Positions 49,716 to 59,894 of a stretch of 64,000 bases of DNA are shown here, in pieces. The stretch is taken from positions 872,097 through 936,096 of the forward strand of contig CAJNDS010002790.1 in NCBI GenBank assembly GCA_905221605.1, read 5' to 3'. The stretch's first letter is position 1, and the number at the start of each line of letters is the position of its first letter. The stretch is from Symbiodinium natans. Lineage: Eukaryota > Sar > Dinophyceae > Suessiales > Symbiodiniaceae. The notes below the pieces were generated by a model. It did no database searches, was not told the origin of the DNA, and was given only the letters and a program-made list of their open reading frames with translations. The translations under genes and the position numbers were made by a program.

Positions 49716-50340
49716 CGCGACATACCCCGTTACAGAGGGTATGTATCAATGGCCGGGGTTTTGCGACAGACCTGTTTGTTGTTGTCTGCAGGTTCCAAGT
49801 CTTGCTTATCGGGGGGTAAGTGTTCGTTCAAGAAGCAAATATATGTATCCCTGAATTTGAAACCCCTTAAACTCTTAAAGGCTTGCTTATCGGGGGGTAA
49901 GTGTTCGTAAATTTCAAGAAGTTGTGAGGGTTCCAGGTCTTGCTTGTCGCGGCCAACCCCACTCAGTCCTCAACAGGAGGACTCTCTAGGCTTCAGGCAA
50001 AACACCCCCGAAGCCTGAAACCCGAAATTCCCGAAAATCAGTGTTCATGCCTCCCGGCGCGCGACATACCCCGTTACAAGTGCGTTACATACCCGCGACA
50101 GACCAAACACAGTCTATTGCGACATCTGCGTAAGCAACGTGCGCCCCAAATAGACGCATTATCGTCCTACCCCAATGCGCCCTGAGACCCGTTTGTAGTG
50201 CATGTATATGTATATGTATATATATATAATATAATAAACATGATACGAACGTGCGCGCGACAGAGGTCTGTAACAAGCCGGGCGTTACAGAGGTCTGTAA
50301 CAGGTGGGCACGGGCGCGGGCCGCGACAACCGGGGGTTTA
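49716..50340. repeat. Cluster of GCGACA and GTTACA words
   Basis: CGCGACATACCCCGTTACA occurs in full or part three times, TTACAGAGGTCTGTAA occurs once with a truncated copy (AGAGGTCTGTAA) nearby, and GCGACAGACC occurs twice. The pattern is irregular and not a simple tandem array. Confidence 0.6.
49792..49815 (+). CDS. Possible 24-bp micro-exon, duplicated downstream
   Basis: A pyrimidine-rich GTTGTTGTCTGCAG acceptor and a GTAAGTG donor enclose GTTCCAAGTCTTGCTTATCG plus GGGG, eight codons. CTTGCTTATCGGGGGGTAAG recurs at 49882 and a third, diverged copy lies at 49929. Confidence 0.35.
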
Positions 50341-50614
50341 GGCGCACAGCCATATGACAATGTTATCATATATCAGAATGTGCTAACATGTCATTAGAGC
50401 ATTTATACTCTACTATATACATTATACATGATGTCTATATTTGTATGTATGGGTATATAAAAGAGAAAGCGCAGTCCATGTGGTCTAAGCCGGGTTCTCA
50501 TTCTTCAAAGTGTTTTGCTTCTCGTTGTATCCAGACCCGGAGTCGGCGTGCGAGTCTTCGCTAGCCGCTGGTGCTTTCGGCCATCGGTTTCTGGAGGGCC
50601 GCAAAGTGCTCTGA

Positions 50615-50717
50615 CCTGGGACCCTCTTTACCTACAGTTTTATGGGTTATATACACCTACTCATTATCACTAATTAAGGGTAGTTGCTACTAAACCGTAG
50701 GTACATAGAGTCCCAGG
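50615..50717. mobile_element. MITE-like element, family B copy 3
   Basis: CCTGGGACCCTCTTTACCTAC...AACCGTAGGTACATAGAGTCCCAGG. Both ends intact. Confidence 0.75.
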
Positions 50718-51048
50718 GAGACCTTCTTACGGTTTGCCTACTTTTAGGGCGGCTACTTTGCCTTGTCAGCCTCGTCTCCCTGAGCTCGGAGCCACTGCAA
50801 TGGCTGAAGAGGAGTCGCTTGGATTCATTGTCCTGGCATCAAGCCTTCCTCACAGCCTTGGCTCAGGGTGCCCGCAGAAACACAAAAAAAGTCAAGATCC
50901 AACGCCCCACATCCCCCCCCCCCCAACACACCACCCACGGTGTAATGCTATTGTAGGGCTTTGGGGGGTGTAAAGGGTTTACGTTTAGGTTATTCTAGGG
51001 CTTTAGGGATGTTTAGGGTTTAGGTTCTAGGCGTCTCGGCCCCAACAG

Positions 51049-51116
51049 AAGCACACCAAGAAGAGCCGCCGAAGGCCCATGCCGCCCCAGCCGGCCTGGC
51101 ACCCTCCCAGCCAAAG
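51049..51116 (+). CDS. Basic, Pro-rich exon-like island
   Basis: After CCCCAACAG it reads KHTKKSRRRPMPPQPAWHPP... and ends AAAG|GTGGGA. Could belong with the Met/Pro-rich islands to its left. Confidence 0.5.
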
Positions 51117-51772
51117 GTGGGATGTGTTGGTTCCGGGTTCAGGGGGTTGTGGGTTCAGGGTTTAGGGTTTAGGGTTTAGGGAGAGTTTCAGCTCTCAAGG
51201 TGTTTCTCGAAGAGCTTCGAGGAGGGCTCGCAGGGGGACAAAATATGGGTTTGGAAAGCCAAACCCTGAAACCTAAAATGTCCCCGTAAACTCGAAATCA
51301 TAAACCCTAAACCCTAAACTGAATTAACCAAATTAACCATTCCTAAACCCTGGCACTCCAAACCCTAGAGCCAGAGTCCCTTGTCAGGCTAAGCACACAC
51401 ACACACACCGAAGCGCTCAGCCGCCTGAACTCTAGAACCCCTGGATCCTTATGAAGCCTTAAACTGTCTTAGAAAACCCCACATCAAGCCCCTACACCCC
51501 TGTAAAACCCCCTGAAACCCCAAGCCACCTTGCCCCCCAATCCTAAACCCCAAAGCTTAAACCCACGTATCCTTGACCCTGAAAGACTCCAAGCGAAAGC
51601 CCCAAACCTACACCCTAAACCCAAAACGCCAAATCTGAAAACCCTCCACCCCACACCCCATCAACCCCATCAACCCTATCAACCTTGTCAACCCTATCAA
51701 CCCTATAAACCCTAACAGCCCAATAAAACCCTAGCAACCCTATTGACCCTAAACCCCAAACGCCCCGAGCAG

Positions 51773-51841
51773 TTCAAGGCTGCCATGCCGAAATCTTCGG
51801 CAAAAGCGGAGGCCAAGGCAGCCCCAAAGGCGAGCGTTTTG
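51773..51841 (+). CDS. Ala/Lys-rich exon-like island
   Basis: After CCGAGCAG, 23 codons FKAAMPKSSAKAEAKAAP..., ending just before GTTTAGGG. Histone-H1-like composition, but no H1 domain. Confidence 0.5.
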
Positions 51842-52033
51842 GTTTAGGGTTTGGGGTTTAGGGTTTAGGGTTCAGGGCTTGCAGCATATTTTTCAAGGGG
51901 TTGCAGTCTGATTAGTTGGGCAAAACAAAGTCATTAGCGCTTTGGGCCTTTGTTTGGTCCAAGCAGCCAGTAGATGTACCTGAGGTACGCGGCCCACCGT
52001 GGGCTCTAGGGTTTAGGGTTTAGCAAAAGCCAG

Positions 52034-52100
52034 TGAACGGGAAGCAGCGAAATTCCATCCTGTCGGCCGACGAGCAACAGATGAGAAAAAGAGCAGATGC
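52034..52100 (+). CDS. Exon-like island
   Basis: After AAAGCCAG it reads NGKQRNSILSADEQQMRKR.... Hydrophilic and helical. Between two Ala/Lys-rich islands, so probably the same gene. Confidence 0.45.
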
Positions 52101-52395
52101 CCCTCACCCCATACCCCTTTATCGCACTGCATCCCTACATAACCCTTCCTTCCTTCCTGTGCTTGCAGCGGTCGCTGGTGCCGGCCAAAAGTGGGTCTGT
52201 CACCCTCTACATAACCCCGATATAACCCAAAAGACCCCCTCCCCCCAAAAAAAGAACTTAGACGTCAAGCAAAAACAAGCAGAGATGAAACCCTATAACC
52301 TCCAAAACCCTAAACCTTAAACCAAAGCCTAAACCCGATACCCTAAACCTTAAACCCGAAACCCTAAACCCTGAACCCTAAGCCTTAAACCCGAA

Positions 52396-52487
52396 GAGAA
52401 AGCTCAGCAGAAGTTCCGCCGGCAGGCAGGGAAGGCCCTGGCTGCCAAGGCCGCGGCCAAGGCAAAGTCGACGCCCCAGGCGCTGGG
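52396..52487 (+). CDS. Ala/Lys-rich exon-like island
   Basis: EKAQQKFRRQAGKALAAK... to ...KSTPQAL, ending directly at a GTTTAGGG array. Basic helix-forming sequence. Confidence 0.5.
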
Positions 52488-52554
52488 GTTTAGGGTTTAG
52501 GGTTTAGGGTTTAGGGTTTAGGGTTTAGGGTTTAGGGTTTAGGGTTTAGGGTTC
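52488..52554. repeat. Perfect TTTAGGG array
   Basis: Nine consecutive perfect TTTAGGG units, directly abutting coding-like sequence. Confidence 0.9.
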
Positions 52555-52610
52555 GGGGCTACTATTTGCATAAGAACCCATGAAATCAAATAATAGTGAA
52601 TCCCCAGAGT

Positions 52611-52676
52611 ACCCTTATAAGGAAGAATCTGTTTTCCTGTTTGAACTTTTTTGGGGGTTCTCAAGCAAGTAGTAGA
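52611..52676. repeat. Dispersed repeat H, copy 2
   Basis: ACCCTTATAAGGAAGAATCTG... to CAAGCAAGTAGTAG. See 42680-42745. Confidence 0.6.
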
Positions 52677-53233
52677 AGGCCGAAGGGTTCTTAGCGTTTG
52701 GGGCTTTGGGGGTTCATGGTCCTTTGGGCTTTAGGGTTTAGGGTTTGGGGCTTCTTGGGTTGAGGTTTCTTGGGTTTGGGGCTTCTTGGGATTCAGGCCT
52801 GGGGTTGGGGGTTGAAGGTTTAGAGCCAACTGCATCGCGTAACTCCCCTTAGCTTACGCCGTGGCCGACATGCCAGTCGCCCCAAGCCCTAAACTCCAAA
52901 CCCTAAGTACCCTCAACACCTTGAAGGCCAAGGACCAATGCCTTGTCCCTGAAACGCCCAACAGATGATCCGAGCGATGGGCTTCTTTTTTTCGGGAGGT
53001 CTCTGTTTGTGGACGTTAGGGTTTAGGGTTGAAGGTTTACGGTGTGGACAAGGGTGGCCCAGAAGTTAGATCCGCCAACCCGACCCAAAACCCGCCAATG
53101 GCTAAGTCGGGCTTTGGTTTCTACCCTAGACCCTCAGCCCCTAAACCGCAAACCCTAGACACTCAGCCCCCTAAGCCTTAAAACCCTAAACGCTTATAAC
53201 CCTGACAATCCTTACAACCGTTACGACTTGTGA

Positions 53234-53329
53234 TCCCGAACAGTCCTTCATTGGGGATTATAGTACCCCCCCCCCCCCCCCCAAATCATACCCCATATGA
53301 AGGACTGTTATAAAAAGGGGGAGCATCCC
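53234..53329. mobile_element. MITE-like element, family A copy 6
   Basis: ACAGTCCTTCATTGGGGATT...ATGAAGGACTGTTATAAAAAGGGG, with a C-run of about 17 nt at the centre. The outer left end is lost. Confidence 0.7.
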
Positions 53330-53383
53330 AAGTTATAACTCTTGTAAGCCTAAATCCTACAAACCCGATAGAACCCCAAGCAG

Positions 53384-53455
53384 GTTCCGGCTACAGTCGT
53401 CATCCCCGACCCGAAGGTCGAGACGGTGAACCTGGATGTGCTTCGGCTTCTACAT
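53384..53455 (+). CDS. 24-codon exon-like island
   Basis: After CAAGCAG it reads VPATVVIPDPKVETVNLDVL.... Strand-like and very protein-like. Donor hidden by a following G-run. Confidence 0.5.
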
Positions 53456-53459
53456 GGGG

Positions 53460-54003
53460 GGGGGGGGGGGGCTCCTTGGGGTTTAGGGTTTACAGGGTTT
53501 ATGGGGTTTAGGGTTTCGGGTTTAGGCAGTCGGGCAGAAAATTAGGGCTTTCAGGATGTAGGGTTAGGGTTTAGGGTCAGATCTCCAAAGTCTCCCAGAG
53601 GTCTGAACCAGGGCACGTGATAAATCTAAGCTAAAGGGCCCCTGAAAAAGGTCCTCTATTGGTAAGATCCTATTCTTTGTGGCTTCAGCACTCCCCCCCC
53701 CCCCCCCCCCCCACTGTGCTGGGAAGGAAGGCAAAAGTAGATACGAGGAAATGATCGAAACCGCCTTTTTGGGGGAGGAGTGGGAACTCACCTCAAGTGT
53801 CCACCTGTGACTCCAGTATCCCTCATCCAGAAAAGCTTAGCTCTACATCCTAAACCAAGCTCGGGCTTGGGTTGCCTCAACCCTAAACCAAAATCCCCCT
53901 AAACCCCCGAAACCCCCTCGAAACCCACTAAACCCACCGAACCCCCCTAAACCCACTGAACCCCCTAAACCCCCTAAACCCTAAATGTGCAAAACTTCAT
54001 GAG
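53460..54003. other. Intron-like stretch
   Basis: TTTAGGG-like tracts, unique sequence, a C-run at 53.69 kb and CCCTAAAC variants up to 53.98 kb. No supported exon. Confidence 0.4.
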
Positions 54004-54067
54004 GACAGCAACAGCGACAGCAGCTCCTCTAGCTCAAGCTCCGACGACTCCGACGGGCCCCGCACCA
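54004..54067 (+). CDS. Ser/Asp-rich exon-like island
   Basis: DSNSDSSSSSSSSDDSDG followed by PRT and a GTAGGG donor-like site. Low-complexity acidic-serine sequence typical of nuclear phosphoproteins. Confidence 0.45.
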
Positions 54068-54445
54068 GTAGGGCTTCGGGTTTAGGGTTTTTTAGGGTTT
54101 AGGGTTTAGGGTTTGGGGTTTAGGGTTTAGGGTTTCGGGTTTAGGGTTTAGGGTTTCGGGTTTAAACCGGGGGGCCGGGGGAGGGGGGGGGGGGTAAGCA
54201 GCAAGGAACCGAGAAAGTCCGAAGGTTTCCTTCTTGCGCCTTCGAAACGAACCGAGCCCATGCCCAGATCAGAAGTATCCCGTCCAATTCGAGTCTATAG
54301 TGTCTATAGTTTGGGGTTTACAGTTTGGGGCCGCGGATGATCTGATCTACAGTAAACTCTGAGACGCACGATCAGCACTGGGTCATGTTGCGTTTTCAGA
54401 AATCCTGGCTCGCGTGAAGAGCACCTATGTGCACAAAGTCCCAAA

Positions 54446-54534
54446 CAAACCCACCCGCCCATCCGCCCACCCACCCACCCACCCACCCACCCACGCACGC
54501 ACGCACGCACCCACACACCCACACACCCGCACAC

Positions 54535-54614
<80 letters not shown>
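54446..54614. repeat. CCCA/CACA microsatellite
   Basis: CCCACCCA, then GCAC, then about 65 bp of pure CA. Long Thr/His/Pro and Cys/Val frames here are artefacts. Confidence 0.95.
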
Positions 54615-54917
54615 CCATCCCCTCCACCCTCCACCCTCCACTCTGCAAGCAAGCTTGAATCGCCCCAGTCCACCCACAGGGCCGGGAAGTCAGCTCAGAC
54701 GCCCGAAGTGAAAATCGCGCGCGCCCCAGTGGGGCGAGGCGATCGTTTTGCATCTTCGTGAGGGCGCTTGAGACTGTGGGTGAAAGCACATCCGGTCGCC
54801 ATCACAGCTCTAGATCTCTGGGAATCTTCGGGCCTTCATGAATCCTGCATCCAAAAGCTTCGCGTCCTCAGCGTGCAATAGCAATCCTGCACCGTAGGGG
54901 CTGTAGGGGCTTACAGT

Positions 54918-55020
54918 CTAGGACCCAGAGCAAGCCCTGATTCCCTTTTTATAGGGCTTAGGTTCCTTGTAAGCCCCCAAAAAGTGCACCCTTTTATTCC
55001 TAGGTTACGCTTGGGTCTAG
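54918..55020. mobile_element. MITE-like element, family F copy 1
   Basis: CTAGGACCCAGAGCAAGCCC...ATTCCTAGGTTACGCTTGGGTCTAG. Terminal CTAG(G)ACCC inverted repeat. A second copy lies at 56.1 kb and a fragment at 35.77 kb. Confidence 0.6.
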
Positions 55021-55278
55021 CAATGTAGCCTTAACGCTGGACCTCTAGGGAGCACTGGGGGGCGAAAGAGGACATCTGAGTCCGAATGCTTCCGAACCTG
55101 TTGCCCTGAACGAGGCCCAAACTGAAGCATGCATCTTCAGATCCTAGAAAGGGTTGGGGCAGCCCGAAACCCCAACGTCCTCAAATCCCTGAAGGCGAAC
55201 CTTGAACGCTCACCCTACACCCTAAACCCTAAACCCCCTAAACCCTAAGACCTAAAATTCAAGCTCACCATGGCCCAG

Positions 55279-55350
55279 ACCAAGACCACGGTCCATGGCT
55301 CAGAGCACTTCTTGGAACAGGGAGCAGGGTGGGGCGGCGGGCCTTTTGTG
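55279..55350 (+). CDS. Exon-like island
   Basis: After ATGGCCCAG it reads TKTTVHGSEHFLEQGAGW... to a TAG at 55363. Upstream the frame is open, so the start is approximate. Confidence 0.4.
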
Positions 55351-55783
55351 CCGATAAGGGTTTAGGGTTCGGGGTTTAGGGTTGAGGGTTTTTATAAAAT
55401 TGAGGTTTAGGGTTTAGAGTTTCGCGACTACACTGCGCGTCGGATTCGAGGGTGCTCATGGCAGGTTCTTTGCGCTTCAAACCGCAAAATCCGACGCCAG
55501 CGCGATGGTGCTTCAAACCTTTTCGTTCCAAACCACAATTAGGTTTAGCGCCTTGGGATGTCTTTATCTTAGGGTTTCAGAGGATCTTCTTGAGGAAAAT
55601 GCTTCAGAGGGAATCCACTGGCGACCCTGTGTCTCCTAAAGAAGAACAGCCCGGAGCCTAATGCTGGCAAGGAGTAGCCGCTTAAGAGGCACGCTGCCCT
55701 AATTTTGTAAGGCTCGTACGGGAGACCCTAAGCCCCAAATTTCAAAAAAAAACACAAGAACTTAGCTGGGAGCATCCGATCTT

Positions 55784-55870
55784 ATGGGTACCTTATTGTG
55801 ATCTTATGACAAGGGAATCCTACTATTTGCGGGTCTATAATGGGGGGTCCCTTATCATCGTAAACCCCAC
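55784..55870. mobile_element. MITE-like element, family C copy 7
   Basis: GGGTACCTTATTGTGATC...AATCCTACTATTTGCGGG...CATCGTAAACCCC. Reverse orientation. Confidence 0.6.
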
Positions 55871-55888
55871 ATATCGATCCATAAAATT

Positions 55889-55997
55889 TCGAAGGACCCG
55901 CGGGTGCGTACCACGCGCCAAGAAGCCCTGCACGAACCAGTGAGCTTCATGCAGGTGACGACCACGCTGGAGCCCATGTCGCAAGAGGCAACTTGGA
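55889..55997 (+). CDS. Exon-like island
   Basis: SKDPRVRTTRQEALHEPVSF... to ...EPMSQEATW, 36 codons with strong codon-like composition. A competing frame is His/Ala/Gly-rich. Boundaries approximate. Confidence 0.45.
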
Positions 55998-56010
55998 CTT
56001 AGCAACCCAA

Positions 56011-56077
56011 TTATAACTACACTTATACCCGATTATAACCCTATCAGGGTACTTGAGGAGTACCCTGAACCTCCAAG
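56011..56077. mobile_element. MITE-like element, family D copy 5 (partial)
   Basis: TATAACTACACTTATACCC...GAGGAGTACCCTGAACCTCC. Diverged. Confidence 0.45.
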
Positions 56078-56086
56078 AACGTGCAG

Positions 56087-56168
56087 CTAGGACCCAGAGT
56101 AGGCCCTTATTCCCCTGTTTTAAAGGCTTCCCTTACGCTCTATTCCTAGCCTACCCGTGAGACTCCAG
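56087..56168. mobile_element. MITE-like element, family F copy 2
   Basis: CTAGGACCCAGAGTAGGCCC...TATTCCTAGCCTACCCGTGAG. Adjacent to a family D fragment. Confidence 0.55.
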
Positions 56169-56718
56169 GAAGTGCTTGCCAGCGAGCTCCGTGGTGAGGT
56201 CGAGGCCTGCCGCCTGTGCGGCTTTGGGGGAACTCCCTAAACTAGGGCCCCGGCCCCTTTTGGGGCTGCTCTTCTAAAGGCGGCCCCTAATATTTAGGGG
56301 ACGCAAACAGGGACCATAATTTTGAGAAATGACCCTTTTTCGGTTTATAGGGCTTATAGGATTTAGATTTTTCGCCTAAAGTAACTACAACTTTTCCAGA
56401 CTGCCCAAAACCCCAACTGTTCGCATGCTGGTTTCCCCCGAGGCTGGGTCAAGACCGTTTTTTTCGAAGCATCTTGTTCACTTACAAGGCAGAGGCAACA
56501 CTTCATCCTGATCCTTTCAGGGTGGGTTTAGGGTTTAGGGCTTAGGGCTTGGGGTTTAGGGTTTAGGGTTCGGAAAGAGGATCCAAAGCAGCACAGCGGG
56601 GCCTAAACCCAAAGCATCAGAATACCCAATTGGCAACGCCCCAAACTCCCTCGAAAGCCTTCAGAAAGGTGCGAACCCACAAGCTCGCGCGAAGCAAAGT
56701 TTGAAGGCGTTTCTTGCG

Positions 56719-56835
56719 GAGAACCCCGTCGACCACGATGCCGGGATGCCTGCGGCAGGTGTTCGGGTCGATCTTCTCTCAGCGGAGGTCACTTCAGCCA
56801 CTGAGGGCCCTCTTGAATTTTTAAATCCCAAAGCC
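56719..56835 (+). CDS. Exon-like open frame with stop
   Basis: ENPVDHDAGMPAAGVRVDLL... to ...TEGPLEFLNPKA, then TAA. Protein-like, acidic. Left boundary uncertain. Confidence 0.4.
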
Positions 56836-57564
56836 TAAACTCTGTTTAGCTCAGAAGGTTTAGGAGCCCCAGATCCTACTGGACGGCGTACACAAAGTCT
56901 AAAAAATCCAAAGCCCTATTTGCAAGGCTCAATCCCTGAAGCCCTACCCCCATACATCACCTCAAAGGCATGATGGGCCAAAACACCCTCAACCACCGCC
57001 CCGCCCCCCCCCCCGCCCCCCAAAAAAACCCTGAGCCCTAACCTAAACCCCAAACCCCAGACCCTAAGCCCTAAACCCAAGACAAACAAAATATCCGCCG
57101 AAGCCTCAGAACGCTGAGTTCCGCAAGCCGAAGCTCTTGGAACCCTACAAATTCCCTGCAAAAACTCGAAAACCCTGTACGTTCAAGACCCCGTAAAACT
57201 TGCTTTGCTTTGCTGTCGCAGCTTCGAGTGAGAAGCCTAGCGTTCCGGAAAGGGCAGACAAGCTTTTAAGGCCCGGCATAAACATGAGACTACTGAGAAC
57301 TATGAGGTGCAATAAAGCTGAAGAATGAAATGAGGCGAAACTATATCATAGCAGGAATGTCTGAAGAGCTGCTCCTCTGTGTGCCATCCTGTATGTGCCA
57401 TGACCTGTCCCGCGCCGAAGCAGACCCCCTAAACGCCAGTTACATCCCGAAACAAAAAAGAAACACTGAATGACATTCCCTAACCAGCCTACAACCCCCC
57501 AAACCCCTCAGCCTCTCCGAACTAAGTCTCCCTAAGCCACCCCCTCCCCCTACCCGTGCGGCAG

Positions 57565-57635
57565 AAGCCGACGCGTAAGGCCGCGGAGCGACTGCGCGCG
57601 ATGTCTTGGGATCAGCCCCTGCGCCGATCTACAGG
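57565..57635 (+). CDS. Exon-like island after a strong acceptor
   Basis: A long C/T tract ending TGCGGCAG precedes KPTRKAAERLRAMSWDQP..., ending CAGG|GTGTTTAG. Basic amphipathic helix. Confidence 0.55.
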
Positions 57636-57973
57636 GTGTTTAGGGTTTAGGGTTTAGGGTTCAGGGTTTAGGGTTCGTCTTTGAGTGGCGGGGGGGGAGG
57701 GTTCGGAGCCTGTTCGGGTTTTCAGGGGCTGAAGCTTTCAGAATTTGAGGTTCTTCAACGGTCTTCCGGGTTGAGGGTTGAGGGTTTCTGGTTTCGGGTT
57801 TAGGGTTGAGGGTGTACTTCTGGGCTTCGGAGGTGTTCTGGGCAGGGCGGGGGTTCTGTGGTTGCTCACCTGGGCGCCCATGAAGGCTCCTCCATCTACA
57901 CTGAGTACCAACTCGGCTTCCTACTTTCACCCTAAGCCCCGGACCCTCGACCCTAAACCCTACTTGAAGGGGT

Positions 57974-58059
57974 CAGGGGTACTTAAAAAGTAGGGTTACA
58001 AGTCCATAGTTACGCCACTTCTCACCTCATATATAAGTGCCCGTGAACCTCCAAGTAAG
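57974..58059. mobile_element. MITE-like element, family D copy 6
   Basis: GGGGTACTTAAAAAGTAGGG...TATAAGTGCCCGTGAACCTCC, directly next to the following island. Confidence 0.55.
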
Positions 58060-58067
58060 GGACCTGG

Positions 58068-58217
58068 GCGATCATCACGTCGGGGATGGGTGAAGGACTC
58101 GCCTACAACAGGATGGAAGGGGTATCCCGTCGCCTCCGTCATGCTGCGTTCTTGGCAAACACGGCAACCACTTTTGGGATCCTCTTGCAGCACGATCATG
58201 GAGATCCCGAAACCCCA
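58068..58217 (+). CDS. 50-codon exon-like island
   Basis: AIITSGMGEGLAYNRMEGVS... to ...TFGILLQHDHGDPETP, then TAG. Looks like part of a folded protein. The minus strand is also open here, but the plus reading is more natural. No family recognised. Confidence 0.45.
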
Positions 58218-58397
58218 TAGACCCCCTAAACTCGCTGAACCTCCTAAGTGGTAACCGAACTCCAAAGGCTTACAACAAGTGCCCGGCCTTATGTGCGGGC
58301 CCTACATACACCCTGTGGAACTCATAAGCGCGTTTACCCCCAAGAACCCTAGAAAGGCCTTCAAAAAGACCTGGACAAGCCTCTAAAAACCAGCAGC

Positions 58398-58592
58398 TTG
58401 TATACGAAGCCTAAAACAACCTCGAAGCACCAATGGGGCCCTGAGGCAGTTCCGGATCCTGGACCGTGGCGACTTGAGGCACTCCGGAAGGATCATGCGC
58501 GGCTTGCTCCTCCTTCGGTTCATTCTGATAAATTCTTTTCATCATTTTTCATCCGTCATGTTCATGACAACCCTTACACAGTAATCATTTGA
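58398..58592 (+). CDS. Open frame, possible exon
   Basis: HQWGPEAVPDPGPWRLEALR... to ...IRHVHDNPYTVII, then stop. Protein-like throughout. Splice sites undefined. Confidence 0.35.
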   Translation: MYTKPKTTSKHQWGPEAVPDPGPWRLEALRKDHARLAPPSVHSDKFFSSFFIRHVHDNPYTVII

Positions 58593-59182
58593 ACAATTTG
58601 CAGTGTGCGGGCCCGGGGTTGTTCTGAGCTTGAGGGTTCTGGGTAGTCGGGCAGTAGAAGGGCCTAAAACAAGTACCAAAGCAATCCCCGGAAGAGCATC
58701 GATGCCTCTAAACTCTAAACCCTAATCCTGAACCCTATAAGCCTTGAACCCGAAACCCCCTAAAGACCGCTCACGCTGCGAGGGCTGCCCGCAACCCATC
58801 TGCTGTGTTGGCTGCGCGCATGAAGCTGGGCAGCCGAAAAGGTTCGAGAGTCCTTCCATAAACAGGCTGCATGAACAGCTTATAGGGTCAGGGTTTGGGG
58901 CTTAGCAGTTTGCTGGCCTTGCGATTTCGGTACTCGCGGCCAGTCACGCCCCTTTCTTGGAGAGCTTCGGAACTTGGGATGAAGTGGCGTTGAAGACATA
59001 CAAGCGTGCAAGCCAGGACCGGAAGTGACAGCTCCACACCCCATAGGTGGTCCAAAGTACACAGACTCCGAAGCCCTGTCTTGCTTGTTCCGAAACCTTC
59101 CGGGCCTGGGGCCTGAAACCCTCAACCATGCTTGGGGTCTCCAAGCCTTCAACCGCTCACAGCTGTAGCTTGCAAAGCCCAG

Positions 59183-59242
59183 GAAGGAGGTCGAGAGTGG
59201 CGGCGTGGCCCAGGCGTCTAACGGGACACGGGACTATTCAGG
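59183..59242 (+). CDS. 20-codon exon with consensus GTAAGT donor
   Basis: From AAAGCCCAG to CAGG|GTAAGT. The reading KEVESGGVAQASNGTRDYSG is the most protein-like frame. One of the clearest donors in the window. Confidence 0.55.
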
Positions 59243-59376
59243 GTAAGTTCACGGTTCAGGGTTTAGGGTTGAGGGTTGAGGGTTCTGAGGGTCTAGGGTT
59301 TAGGGTTCAGAACGAGGCCTAGCCCCTGATGCCACTGTTTTTAGGGTTTGGAATTCTCGAAGTCTGCAGCTTACAG

Positions 59377-59490
59377 GTCAATCTTTGCAATTGCCACCCT
59401 CTTTGCGCAAGTCGGCTTCCTACACCAAATCTGCACACGAAACGTGCAAGAACATATGCGAACGCATACCCAGCCATAAGCCCGAAACGC
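59377..59490 (+). CDS. Exon-like island
   Basis: After GCAGCTTACAG. The frame LQLPPSLRKSASYTKSAHE... continues through CKNICERIPSHKPE into CCCTAAA-like repeat. Basic with two Cys. Donor not found. Confidence 0.45.
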
Positions 59491-59624
59491 TGAACCCGAA
59501 ACCCTTTGAAATCCGAACAAAGCCTGGAACTTTGTGCCTGGGCTCAAGTTTCCGGGTTTTTGGTACAGATCTAGGGAAAAGGGTTAGGGTTTAGGTTTAG
59601 GGGCTTCGGGTGTAGCATCGGTCA

Positions 59625-59894
59625 ATGGAACGCAGTAGTGTGAAGACATGGCCCCAAAACAACCCAATCACAACTGACGGCGAGCCAAGCCAAGCCACAT
59701 TCGCCATCGCCCTCGTCAAAGAGATTGGGGTCCCGAAGCATATCCAAGATTGTTTGGAAATCAAGTTGCAGGTTTCTACACGTAAGGGCTCCGTTCGGGG
59801 TTGTCTAGAACAAGGGCCTTCCTCATCAGGATACTCAACGCAAACTTTGGGGACACTCAGGCCGGAGGAAGGTTTGTTGATTGCCTTCCTTTGA
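59625..59894 (+). CDS. Open frame, possible coding exon
   Basis: 89 codons: RSSVKTWPQNNPITTDG..., then ALVKEIGVPKHIQDCLEIK, to stop. Even composition and charge pattern suggest real protein. No domain recognised. The minus strand is also open. Confidence 0.4.
   Translation: MERSSVKTWPQNNPITTDGEPSQATFAIALVKEIGVPKHIQDCLEIKLQVSTRKGSVRGCLEQGPSSSGYSTQTLGTLRPEEGLLIAFL

Noticed and set aside
54304-54789. 161-aa and other ORFs around the CA repeat
   Set aside because: Simple-sequence artefacts of CCCA/CA repeats, open on both strands.
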